DNA from: Schizochytrium sp. TIO01
Lineage: Eukaryota > Sar > Bigyra > Thraustochytrida > Thraustochytriidae
Direction of reading: 5' to 3'
DNA length: 64,000 nt
Assembly: GCA_004764695.1 (NCBI GenBank)
Contig: SMSO01000035.1
Location: 4,531,040 to 4,595,039, forward strand
Shown in pieces: positions 1 to 10,024 of this stretch (the first letter of the stretch is position 1; each line of letters begins with the position of its first letter). Both the position numbers and the translations under genes were made by a program. A model generated the notes under the pieces. That model was given only the letters and a program-made list of their open reading frames with translations, was not told the origin of the DNA and did no database searches.

Positions 1-601
1 CTGCTTAATTATGTTTTCCAACAATCCATCGACATTGTGAGTTGTCCTTAAAGGTCTAATTCAATCCGAAGGCTTCCCCTGGACATTTGGTACTGCTCTG
101 CTGTGGCCCACCTGCCGTGTTATGTCTTTTCTTTGAGGGCTCATACGTAGCTATTTGCATAGGGGGGTGGATGCCAAACTACTTCTCCAACATACAAGCC
201 CTACCATACTGAGGAGTTCTCATTCTAGATTGACCATTGGCCTGTATGTTTTCATCTTATCTTTCAATTTGCTTGCCTCCAAGGAAAATAAGAGTACTTT
301 GATTGAAGGGAGCGCTCAATCTTTGTCTGTGAAGAAGTGAATTCTGATTCACCTGCTTTATTACTAGTATAATGAGCTAACGGATTTATTTGGTTTTCAT
401 TTTTTTTTCAAAAGAAAGAGTCCCTGCCGTACATACTAGTAGTAGTCAAATATATAAGATTGAACTCAAGACAGGTGAGCCCCTCACTATAGCTAGCTAG
501 CTAGCTACACAAGCTAAGAGATTTGAGAAACACACGGAAGCGACTGAGCGCAGCCAAAAGTCATTCATAGACGTTCCTCGTTGGGTGGAGTCGTCGGCGA
601 G
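1..601. other. Left flank, no gene recognised
   Basis: There is no credible coding frame here; the longest open stretches are under 70 codons and resemble nothing known. The last ~120 bases before the kinesin start carry a short GCTA repeat (about 491-506) and are the likely promoter and 5' leader. No TATA-like or other named element can be assigned with confidence. Confidence 0.6.
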
Positions 602-3600
602 ATGGCCACCACCTCGGATTCTCACATTGTTGTAGGCTGCCGTGTACGACCTCTCAACGAACAAGAGCTTTCCCTTGGCAATGAAAGTGTATGGACGTGC
701 TCCGCTGAGAAAAGTCGCATTTGGCATGACCCCAAGACACCATATAGCTATGATCATGTCTTTGATGAGGGCGAGGACAATGACAATGTATATGAAAAAC
801 TAGGTCAACCAATTATTTCTGGAGTTCTTGATGGGTTTCACGGTACAATCTTTGCATATGGGCAAACTAGCTCCGGGAAAACCCATACGTTGCTCGGTAC
901 GGCTGAGGAAATGGGCGTGATTGTGCACAGTGTGCATGATATATTTGAGTTTGTGTGTCGCGCGCCACCCGAAATGGAATTTCTCATTCGCGTGAGTTAT
1001 CTTGAAATTTACAATGAGGAGGTGAAAGATTTACTTGGTGGAACTACAGAAGCTGGTGGGCTCCGCATCATAGATGATCCCAAAAAGGGATGTCATGTTC
1101 GTGGGCTAAAAGAGGTAGTGGTTCTGTCCCCTGACCACGTTTTTGAGCTTCTGAAAGCGGGTGAAGAAAAACGCCATTACGGTACAACCAAGATGAATTA
1201 TACAAGCTCACGAAGTCACACCTTATTTCGAATGATCGTTGAGAGTCGAATGGAGGGCACAGTAGAAGAAGCAAAGCAAGTAGGCGATGACGATGATGAT
1301 GATGATGATGATGATGAAGATGATGATGTAGCTGATTTGAAAATGGAAACAATCTCTAGATCTCTGAAATCCGCGAAAAACGCTTCACGAAAAAACCAAC
1401 ACCCAGGCAAGGTTGTCCAAGTATCCCAGTTGAATCTTGTGGACTTAGCAGGCTCTGAGCGAGTTTCTAAGACAGAGGCAACCGGCGCCAGACTTAAAGA
1501 AGGAGCAGCCATCAACAAATCCTTACTGGTACTCGGGACGGTAATCAATAAGCTCGCAGAAGGCCACAAAGGACACATCCCATTCAGGGACTCAAAACTC
1601 ACACGATTATTAAGCAATTCCTTGGGTGGAAATGCAAAAACAGCAGTGATTTGCACTTTATCTCCTGCACAAAGAAACTTTGAGGAAAGCAAAAGCACGT
1701 TGCATTTTGCTTCGAGAGCCAAAACAATTGTAAATCGAGCAGTGAAGAACCACATATTAGATAAGTCAGCATTATTGGACCAATACAAACAAGAAATTGT
1801 GCAGCTTAAGCTCCAACTTGCATCCGGAAAATCTGTAGTGGATTTACCAGAGCTGTCACAGGTGCGTCAAAAGCTTCGCGAGGAGGAATCCAAGCGTCAA
1901 GAGCTCGAAGAGCAAAGTGTACAAGACAAAGCCGCACTACAAGAAATGCGCAAACTCGTTATGCTTACATCAAAGCTTGCTGCAAACCCTTCTGTTTCAG
2001 GTCAGCTTCAGGAAAAACTCAAGGCACTTGGGGAGGGCATAGAACAGCCTAAAAGGTCCTTGAAGACGTGGAAGAACTTATGCGTGTAGCAGAAAAAGAA
2101 CAGCGCGTAGAGGATGGTGTCGGAGAAGATGAAAAGCTGACCTTCGAACAACTTTCTAAAATCCTCAATCTCAAGCGTACAAAACGGAGGCGGCGCCGGC
2201 TCAGCTCATTGTGCCAAAATATCGTTACTTCTATGGCAGAACAGCGTAAGACAGAAGAACTTCAAGAAACAAGACAACTCCTGAAAGACCACCTAAATTC
2301 GCGGCTTCAAAATATCGAAGCTGAGTTAAGTGAAACTCAACAAAAGCTCGATGAAGCAGTTAACGCGCGACATCAAGCGGAGCAAAAGGCCACCAATTCT
2401 ATTGCTCAACTGCAGTCCTCTACAGAGCAACTTCAAGAGCTCACTGCTTGTCTTGTCGAGCGGAATGAACAGCTGGAAGCATTAAAGCAACAACTCAACG
2501 AAGCCCGAAGTCAAGCAGAGACTCTGCAGACTGATCTAGATCAGTCTCAAGAGACTGTAGAGACCCAGCATAAAGAAATTTCACAACTCAGAGAAGATAT
2601 AGCAACCCAAAAGAATTCTTTGTCTGAGTATGAGAAACGCCTTGAGCGTGCTGCCGAACAACAAGCAAAGCTAGAAAAAGATCTTAATGAACACAAGATG
2701 GTGCAGTCCAAAAATGATCTCTTATTCAAACAGGAGCTTTCTGAAAAAGAGGCAAGCTGGGCTCAAGTTCAGACACAACTTGAATCTTTGCAGCTGGAAA
2801 ACAGTTCTCTTGCCGCAGATTTACAGATAGCAAACGAGGGGAAGCAACAAAATTTGGAGATTCATGAACAAGAACTTTTAGCACAAAATAGTCGAATTGA
2901 AGATCTTAGTAAGCAATTGAGCAGAAGTGAAAGCCAAGCCAGCAAATTTCAAGAAGCTTTACGGGAAGCTCAGCATGAACTGAAAAGCTTAGAAAGTGCC
3001 AATACAGACCTGATTCGGGAGCGGGAGCAGTTGCACAGAGCAAACCTAACTGCTGTTGAAGAGCAAGAGACCCAGTTGCAAGGCTTACTTGTTCGTCTCG
3101 AAACCCAGCAATCACGCTCGCGAGCCCAAATAGTGACCCAAGAGAGTCAGTTGTCGGCTCTTCAAAAGCAGGTATCCGCATATGAAACAAAAATAAAACT
3201 ACTACAGAGCCAGGATACCAAACGATTAGAATATGCACACCGCCAGCACCTGTCTCAAGAAATTCAGGTCCGAGCAGTTTTGCTTGAATTTGCAGATGGG
3301 CTGGAAAAACAAATCCAAGATTTCACAAGACAAACTTCTCAAGCTTTCTCCAGACAGACTGTCAAGCTAGATGTGCTCGCTCGTTATATTCCCTGCCTCC
3401 TCCAGAAGCCAGAAGAGGCTGATGCACTGCGTGGTGAGCTAGATCGTGTCACGCAAATGTGCCGTGTGGCTCAAAATCAGGTAGCAATATTACAAGAGCG
3501 ACAACGGCAGACGTCGTCACAGTCACTAATTGATTTTGAAGAAAAAAGGCCATCACATTTACAGCAGCGCCGAGAGCAAAGCCTTGTCCGGGAAATTGAG

Positions 3601-4527
3601 GACCTGAAAGCTCGTCTGAATCAAAAAGAGCGCGACTTGCAAGGACCTATGATGATGAAATTAACAGCGCAGTTTGCAGAAGAGATGGAAGCTCTCGAAA
3701 AGGAACTTGCACGTGCAATTGATCAAGCTAAAGTTGCGGAAGAAAATCAAAGTCTTCTACAAGAAAGGTGTATAGAACTCCAGCTCGAGTCAGATCGTAA
3801 AGATGCAGAGTTAGACCGATCTTCACGTAAACTTCAGGAGCTCAGACAGGAGGTGAATTCGAAGTTAACGGAAGTAAGTCATGCTTGGGAAAATTCGTGT
3901 GTTGAGAACAGGCGTCTTGTACGCCAATTATCAGATATGCATTCGCATTGTCAAGAGCTCGAAGAAAGCATGCAAAATGCGCACAAGGAGGCCGAGCAGG
4001 CAACAGAAACGTTTTTAGCTTACCAACGTGGTGCAGAAGGAAGAGAAGCGCATCTTACTAATCTGCTAAGACAGCAGCAACAACTCCAAAACACTTTTGC
4101 TCATCGAAATGGCTCATTTGATAAAGACGATTCAGAAACCTCGGGGTCAAATCTTTCTACACTTGATGAAAAGGTATCTGCGGCACGCACGGCATTAAAA
4201 TCCTACACAAGCTCAAATCGGGAAGTTAAACGTGCAATACCTGCAAGAGATAACAAGATGTACAGCCCGCATTCTTCAAACAGAGGTTCGCAGAATAACA
4301 AGTCTGCCAGAGAAATTGAAACGCTGCGGCGTCAGCTGGATGCTGCGCACGACGAGCTGGATGTATTTCAGCGTCTTGATGTATATTCAACGTCTTTAAA
4401 GCGAGGCTTGCATTCATATCGTCGAGATTCAAAATTTAAAGAGTCGTCTCGTGCGGATTCAACTTATCCCACACCAAACCGGGCTAAAACAGATAGACTC
4501 TTGCGTATCTTGCAAGAACAAGATTAA
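602..4527 (+). CDS. Kinesin-7 (CENP-E-like) motor protein, tail in shifted frame
   Basis: Plus-end-directed microtubule motor. The N-terminal motor domain (residues ~8-380) shows the P-loop GQTSSGKT (87-94), switch I NYTSSRSH (199-206) and switch II DLAGSE (281-286). The neck region with the spaced ALLDQYKQEI..LKLQL pattern is typical of kinesin-7. An acidic insert, including ten consecutive Asp (229-238), separates switch I and II. The ATG at 602 (GAG-ATG context) is preferred over an upstream in-frame TTG. The first frame stops at 2087-2089. A second frame, open from 2053 to 4527, continues as ~820 residues of Gln/Glu-rich coiled coil, so the intended product is ~1300 residues. The switch near 2050-2089 could be a single-base indel (an AAAA run lies there), a short intron, or a real break. 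Family assignment is firm; the exact join is unresolved. The gene converges with the PARN-like gene, 213 bases away. Confidence 0.9.
1286..1327 (+). repeat. GAT trinucleotide run encoding poly-Asp
   Basis: A (GAT/GAC)n run in frame inside the kinesin motor domain encodes ten Asp followed by Glu-Asp-Asp-Asp. Such a run is prone to length change by replication slippage. It lies in the loop between switch I and switch II, where other kinesins have a short connection, so length variation could be tolerated. Confidence 0.9.
2050..2089 (+). other. Frame junction within the kinesin gene
   Basis: Upstream coding uses the frame of the ATG at 602 and ends at the TAG at 2087-2089. The tail frame has a stop at 2050-2052 and is open from 2053 onward, so the two frames can be joined only within 2053-2087. 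One extra A in the AAAA run at 2051-2054 would fuse them seamlessly. A 62-base intron at 1994-2055 (GTTTCA...AAAAG) also restores frame, but it would remove sequence that looks like coiled coil and has a poor donor. Confidence 0.75.
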
Positions 4528-4740
4528 ACTTACAAGATTCTGTATTCTATTGTTGTAACAATATCCATAGCATCTAGTTGTTTTAGGAATGTAAGATCCC
4601 AGGTTTATCGAAACAAGAGGGTGACCAATTTTAGAAATTGATATAGCATAAACGAAGTGCCCGGGAGTATAAGGTTGGAAGGCAATAGCAAAAATTAATA
4701 GAGAGGAACAAGAAAATAAACAAACAAGCACAAATGATTT

Positions 4741-6615
4741 TTACATAATTTGGCAAGTCTTGCCACTGCTTGAATAATCCTCCGTGCGAGATCTTTTTCC
4801 ATCGGGGCTTGGGCTCGACACGATTTCTTGATCATCGCGGGGGCGCTTTTGTCCCAAGGATTCTGAAGCAGCTCCATAAGGCAGAATTTCGAGGTCTGAC
4901 ATCTCGAATGAATCATCTCCCTCAGACTTTGATACAGACGCGTTCTTACGGGCCGATGCATTTGCCGAAATCAAAGTGTTTCGCGCAGTGTTTGAAGCTG
5001 CCTTGTAATAAGCGCTGGTATCCGTTTCCCAAATGACTCGCACATAAGATACTCCAAGCGCCTTTTTAATTACGTTTTGAAGATGATGAGACTTTGTTGA
5101 AGGGGGAAAGTTGCACAGACGCACCACCAAAGACCGATCGATTTCCTCGATTGGGCTGTCTAAACGAAAACGACCGTCTGAGTTCGCGAGGCAAATCTCA
5201 TTGACATCTACGCGGGCAGAAAACTGGGGGTTCACGGGCAAGCCGAGAGCAGTCCAAGCACGTCCGAAAATGATTCCTGTCATGTAAGCATCATACCCAG
5301 CTTCATGATGAAACTCCTCCCCGGCACCAGCGTAGCGTTCAAAGCCTGTTGCAAGGGTCACATTCGGGTTTGTTGCCATAAAGGGTCGAGACTCTTCGGT
5401 AATCTTAAAGGCCTCTCCCAATTGCGTGTTGGAGACAAGGCTGCTGAGGAGATCATTAGTCTGGAACATAAATTTTGTGTCGACCACGATTGGGAAAGCC
5501 TCATGCAGCTGCGCACGATAATCCTCTACTGCCAAAGGAGGCTTGGCGATGAATTTAGCAAATGTATGGGCCATATCTAGAAAACAGTTGTGCGCGACCA
5601 CGGGCTTCTGAGCATCACGAATGAACTTGATGACATTAGAGAAGCCAACATTAGCTTCTACAATGGCGCGATCTTTCGCCATTGACTCTTGCAAGCGCTC
5701 GCGCTCTGTCTCTGCGGCCTGTGTCGCGGACTTTGTATACGTGAGTCGAAGGGCTTCAAATCGTTGCTTTCCGGGAGGGTTGTCCTCTTGAAACTTCCCA
5801 ACATGGATGCTGGGGTACATGCGTGGAATTTCCTCGTATAAGCAGCGTCTGCAAAAGGCATTCAGTTTTTCCAGCACGACATAGGGCTGGTCTTGAGCAT
5901 CACGCTTATACATATCGGGTGCATCGGGCTCGGGGTTGGTTACGTAAGCGTTCAGAGTCGAGGCTTCTGCTATGGCACGTTTGACTGCATTGCGAAGTCC
6001 CTCGTTATTAATGTCGGAAAGCTTGAGAGCAGGTTTACTCTTTGATCCTGACTCATTTGACACTGTAGTATTCTGGCTAGCCAGCTTTTCTGCAAACCGA
6101 GCCTCGAGGTTCTCGTAAGCCTTTTTGGATGCAGCATCATCCATGTATGAAATGCCATGGCCAAAGGTCTTATTAAAGTCAAAGCCTTGGGAAGAAAGGA
6201 ACGCAATCGAGCTGCATTGCATGAGCAGACGGACGTCTTCAGTCATTCCCTCGGCATGTTGAGGAAAAATATAAAAGTTAAAGGGCGTGGCTTTGAGCGA
6301 CCAAGTGCGATCCGGCTTCTCATGGTTGTTGAGAAGTTTTTCTTCGGCGTCCTCCTCCTTAATTTGCTCGTCTGCATCACTGGGAGGCTTTTCCCATTTG
6401 AACGCGCATACTCCGAATTGAAGAACTGCTAGTTTGGTTGCTGCATCACGGGTTGACTCCCAACGTTGTTGCATAGAGTCCATGAAGTGTGGCTGCTGGC
6501 CTGAACTTGCGTGCAGGCCTGCCATTTCTAGGTCAATGGCCACGAAGTCACATGATTCCACCGCAGCCTTTACGGCCGGCAAAACCTCAGCAAAGTTCTC
6601 GCGAGTCACATCCAT
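4741..6615 (-). CDS. PARN-like poly(A)-specific 3'-exoribonuclease
   Basis: DEDD-family deadenylase that removes poly(A) tails from mRNA or trims small RNAs. The 624-residue protein opens with the family N-terminus; catalytic Asp28 and Glu30 (in AIDLEMAG) fall at the same positions as in human PARN. The third Asp is in HNCFLDMAH (Asp347), and the last His/Asp pair is in HHEAGYDAY (His437, Asp442), so all four acidic residues are present. An R3H-like segment lies around 200-300 and an RRM-like domain around 493-535 (VVRLCNFPP). The tail has two basic clusters (KRPR, KRSR) that could be nuclear signals, then ends in CQIM, which fits a CaaX prenylation box. The start is an ATG matching the family start. 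The gene is intronless and A/T-rich in codon choice. Function is well supported; PARN versus its close relative PNLDC1 cannot be separated by eye. Confidence 0.92.
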   Translation of the reverse strand: MDVTRENFAEVLPAVKAAVESCDFVAIDLEMAGLHASSGQQPHFMDSMQQRWESTRDAATKLAVLQFGVCAFKWEKPPSDADEQIKEEDAEEKLLNNHEKPDRTWSLKATPFNFYIFPQHAEGMTEDVRLLMQCSSIAFLSSQGFDFNKTFGHGISYMDDAASKKAYENLEARFAEKLASQNTTVSNESGSKSKPALKLSDINNEGLRNAVKRAIAEASTLNAYVTNPEPDAPDMYKRDAQDQPYVVLEKLNAFCRRCLYEEIPRMYPSIHVGKFQEDNPPGKQRFEALRLTYTKSATQAAETERERLQESMAKDRAIVEANVGFSNVIKFIRDAQKPVVAHNCFLDMAHTFAKFIAKPPLAVEDYRAQLHEAFPIVVDTKFMFQTNDLLSSLVSNTQLGEAFKITEESRPFMATNPNVTLATGFERYAGAGEEFHHEAGYDAYMTGIIFGRAWTALGLPVNPQFSARVDVNEICLANSDGRFRLDSPIEEIDRSLVVRLCNFPPSTKSHHLQNVIKKALGVSYVRVIWETDTSAYYKAASNTARNTLISANASARKNASVSKSEGDDSFEMSDLEILPYGAASESLGQKRPRDDQEIVSSPSPDGKRSRTEDYSSSGKTCQIM

Positions 6616-9127
6616 GGCGCAACGTCTCGTACGCCTTGCGCGTTGTTTTCGCTTTTTCCTCTGCTCGTTTTCCTATTCTGCCAATCATTATTTTCTTTGT
6701 TTTTATGTTATTGCTAGTTGACTCGTACCGGCACTCTACCAATTAATCCACCTAGGAGGAGCTCTCTGTTTGTAGGTCTACCGACTTTGTTGCTTTGGTT
6801 GTTGAACAAGACATCCATGCAGAGATGGACTTTCCAAAGCAGGGAACGCCGTAGGTAATTTACTCACAACACCTGCTCTCAGTGGCATTCACGAAGCTCG
6901 ACCTGTCCTCTTACGCCGCTCTTGTTCAAGTTCTATATCTCTTTCCTCAAGGTATGCTCAGGTAGTCAGAACGAGGTGACTAGCTGTATTATGGCTATTT
7001 CACTCCAGAGCAAACTGAGCTCAGACTTGAGAGCAGTGCAAGTGAAAAGATAAACACCAGCGACTGATGCAGCACAAACACGCCGAGCTTCGGTAGATTG
7101 ACAAACTTATCAACAACGCACCACAGTAGAGTAGTGGACACACGCCTTCCTCACCCTGTGAGACAGGCTCTGCGATGATAGCTTTGTATATCCAATTTCT
7201 CCCAAAGCCCGAATGAAAAGCTTGGAATAGCTTCAAAGGTTGCTTGCAGGGTATATAGTACACACGACTGTATCAATATGTAATCTAGAGAAAACCTTGC
7301 AGCCATTGACTGTTTGCATCATTTCTGTATCACTATGCAATGCCGATTCACCAGTTAGGCTTCATTCCTTCGTATCACAACTGCAAAGTCAGGAAGCATC
7401 AGAAGAAGGGATGCACACGAAGTAGACCATCTACCTCTAGAGGAAGGTGGATAGCTTGGCTACGCCCAATCTCTTAGTAGAGAGGTTTTGAAAAGCATGG
7501 TTTAAAGTGCCATGACGTAAACAAGATTCCTCTGTTTGCTGGTGACCCAGGCCTGCTTCAATGTTTCCAAGTTATTCCCGACACCCCCTTGTCGACTTGG
7601 TGACTTTGTACATGGGACAAACCAATGAGATACTGCGTAGTAGGAGAACTACGAACCTTCGCAGCTCGTCTTATTATTTGCGGAGGACTCCGTTGAGAAG
7701 ATACCGAAATTGAGGGCGGTTAGTCTGCAGTAGATCGCAGCAGCCAAGTTCGAAGGGGTCTTCATTGAAGTTTGCTGTCGTCGGGAGCTCTCTACACCAA
7801 CCTAGATTTAAGTGGCGTGCTCTGCTGGCAATACGTAACGCTGTGCGGTCTAAGCAACGCAGGACACGGCGCGTATCGAAGTGCAGATTTGCACCCTTCG
7901 TTGAAGCTGGTAACGCAAACACTGCGATGGTTACAAATCACAGCACTGTTTGCTCCTCTTCCTGCATGAGTAGTTGAGCCATTTGCGTAACCGTGTCAGT
8001 ATACCATGCTCGCTCGCCGAGAGGAGGATATCCAAAACTGCAGCATAGTCACTGGAGATAGAAACTTCAATCGCGCTTGCAACTCCAACACGCTGGCCGT
8101 GACCTCCTTCGCAAACACAAGTCTTGACTTGATTTGATTGCGGGTGAACAAGGCCCAACAGCGCTCTTCTATCCAGGTTGCTGCGATATCTGCGGAGCTG
8201 AAGGCTTAATTAACTAAGCTCCCGCTTCGATCGAGCAGACATCACATCTGCAGCAAGCAAAGTGAAATTTCAAAGCGCTCAATTCATAGATTGAAAGAGC
8301 CTAAGCATGGAAAATCTACTCCTCTTCGCTTCCTTTCCCTTGGAAGTTCTAACGGGATCCATATTAGGCGCCCCTAATGGGCCCTACTGGTACGACTGAC
8401 CCACTTTCTTTGGTGGGAAGAAGTTGTGCCTAGGAGGTGGTACTGCTACATACCACTTACTTACCATCTCTTCGTTTCTCACGTTTTGAGTAGATATTGG
8501 CATGAGGGTTAGGACCCGCTACGTATCACACTAAGCTGAGGAACCAGAAATGCAATAGGCGAGAAAGAAGTGGAGGCATTTTTTAATTGATTATCGATAG
8601 GAGGTCGCTAGGAGGATCTATACTCGAGGAGACCAGACAGACAGACAGACAGACTTCTCAGGTGGGAAGAAGGTTAGAGCTTTGGGCTTTTACACCCTTT
8701 TACAGAGAGATGAGACTCAGGTTTTGAGCTCCTTCGCTGACCGGGCTCGGCTTCCATCTCTTTGCGATTCGTGTTGCGGCGCTCAATAGGTCACTTTGTT
8801 GTGAGGGTAAGATAGGAATTCGGACAATTGAAAGAAAACCTCGGTAGAAAGCAGAAAATCGAAAGCGAAAGCAAACACGGAACGCTGCTCCTCAGAGCTC
8901 TTTGGAAATATAAAGTCTACTGCTCCCGGAGACTGGGGCATATCTGCACGGCTATTAAGTGAGCACAGGCCGTTTTCAGTTCTGCACAATCTTCTCAGCT
9001 TGCATTGGCAAGCAGAATCTTATTAGTAGAGCTTGATCCCTTTCAAGCTGCGCTGTACTATTGCTGAGAGCAAGATCCAAGTGCTAAGAGTTGCTTTGAA
9101 ACAAACTTGTAGATTCATATCGCCAAG
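6616..9127. other. Intergenic, no gene recognised
   Basis: About 2.5 kb lies between the divergent PARN-like and first methyltransferase genes. Only short frames of under 85 codons occur, with no recognisable domain. A (CAGA)5 microsatellite sits at 8634-8654. The segments next to each gene start presumably hold both promoters. No other structure was identified. Confidence 0.6.
8634..8654. repeat. (CAGA)n microsatellite
   Basis: Five tandem copies of CAGA in the intergenic region upstream of the first methyltransferase gene. Confidence 0.9.
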
Positions 9128-10024
9128 ATGTCGCAGTCTTTGGCAGCCTCAGAGGATACCAAAATAGTTGATGGCAAGAGCTATACAATCAACCAAAGCA
9201 TGCTCAGAGCAAGCACTATGGAGCCTAAGGGCAATTCCACACAGGCTCTACTGGCAGCCTCATGGGCCGCAGGAATGGTTTTTTCACCAAAGGTACGCTC
9301 CCTCACTGGGGTTGCAGCATTGGGATCAGTCACTGCAGTAGGACTTTTGTACGTTGCAATGCGATCCTCAAAAACGATCAGTGCCTCTGTGACCTCGAGA
9401 ATTTTGCCCCCGATCTTGGAGGATCTTGACAACGAGGTTGGTGAAGTCAGGACCGAGTTGCTGAAAGATATGAAGGGCAAGGTATTGGATTTTGGAGCTG
9501 GAGATGGACATTACCTCCGCTACGTTGCTAAGCGTAAGGATCAGGTGGAGTCTGTGACCTGCCTTGAGCCGCTCAAGGCACTCCATCCATCAATTAAGCA
9601 ACGGGCTGCAGACCTTGACCTTTCCAAGGTTGAGATCTATGGAGGGTTTTCTTCTGACCTGCTGAAAGAACGTGGTCCAGGCCAGTATGACTTTGTCATT
9701 ATTGGCAATGTTCTCTGTGAGGTTCCCGATCAAGATGCTGTGGTCAACGACATCTATGAACTTCTTCGCCCGGGCGGAAAAGTTTTCTATATCGAGCACG
9801 TTGCCAGCCACGAAGGAACGTTCAACAATAAATTGCAGCGGTTCATCAATCCCTTGTGGAAGGTAATCAGTGGTGGCTGCAACTGCGATCGACACAGCAT
9901 GCGTGCTCTCAAGGCGGTGCCCTGGAAAATGTACGAATGGGAGCTGCAAATGAGTTTCCCCTTGACCGAGCGTATGGTGATGGGACTTGCTATCAAGCCT
10001 ACAGGAACCGCGGAAGACCATTAG
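9128..10024 (+). CDS. TMT1/METTL7-like membrane-anchored SAM methyltransferase, copy A
   Basis: Class I S-adenosylmethionine-dependent methyltransferase of 298 residues. A hydrophobic segment around residues 40-80 suggests a membrane anchor. Motif I VLDFGAGDGHY begins near residue 119. The post-core pattern NVLCEVPDQ, LLRPGGKVFYIEHVASHEGT, then NPLWKVISGGCNCDRHS, matches the METTL7/TMT1 family, whose animal members methylate thiols at the ER and lipid droplets. The substrate here is unknown. The ATG lies in a good AAG-ATG context, and the N-terminus aligns with copy B from the DGKSYT motif onward. A close paralogue lies 2 kb downstream in the same orientation, a tandem duplication. A family match is likely; thiol-methylating activity is only inferred. 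Confidence 0.85.
   Translation: MSQSLAASEDTKIVDGKSYTINQSMLRASTMEPKGNSTQALLAASWAAGMVFSPKVRSLTGVAALGSVTAVGLLYVAMRSSKTISASVTSRILPPILEDLDNEVGEVRTELLKDMKGKVLDFGAGDGHYLRYVAKRKDQVESVTCLEPLKALHPSIKQRAADLDLSKVEIYGGFSSDLLKERGPGQYDFVIIGNVLCEVPDQDAVVNDIYELLRPGGKVFYIEHVASHEGTFNNKLQRFINPLWKVISGGCNCDRHSMRALKAVPWKMYEWELQMSFPLTERMVMGLAIKPTGTAEDH

Noticed and set aside
1862-2055. 194-base intron in the kinesin gene (GTGCGT...AAAAG)
   Set aside because: It restores the frame and has a good donor, but would delete clearly coiled-coil coding sequence.
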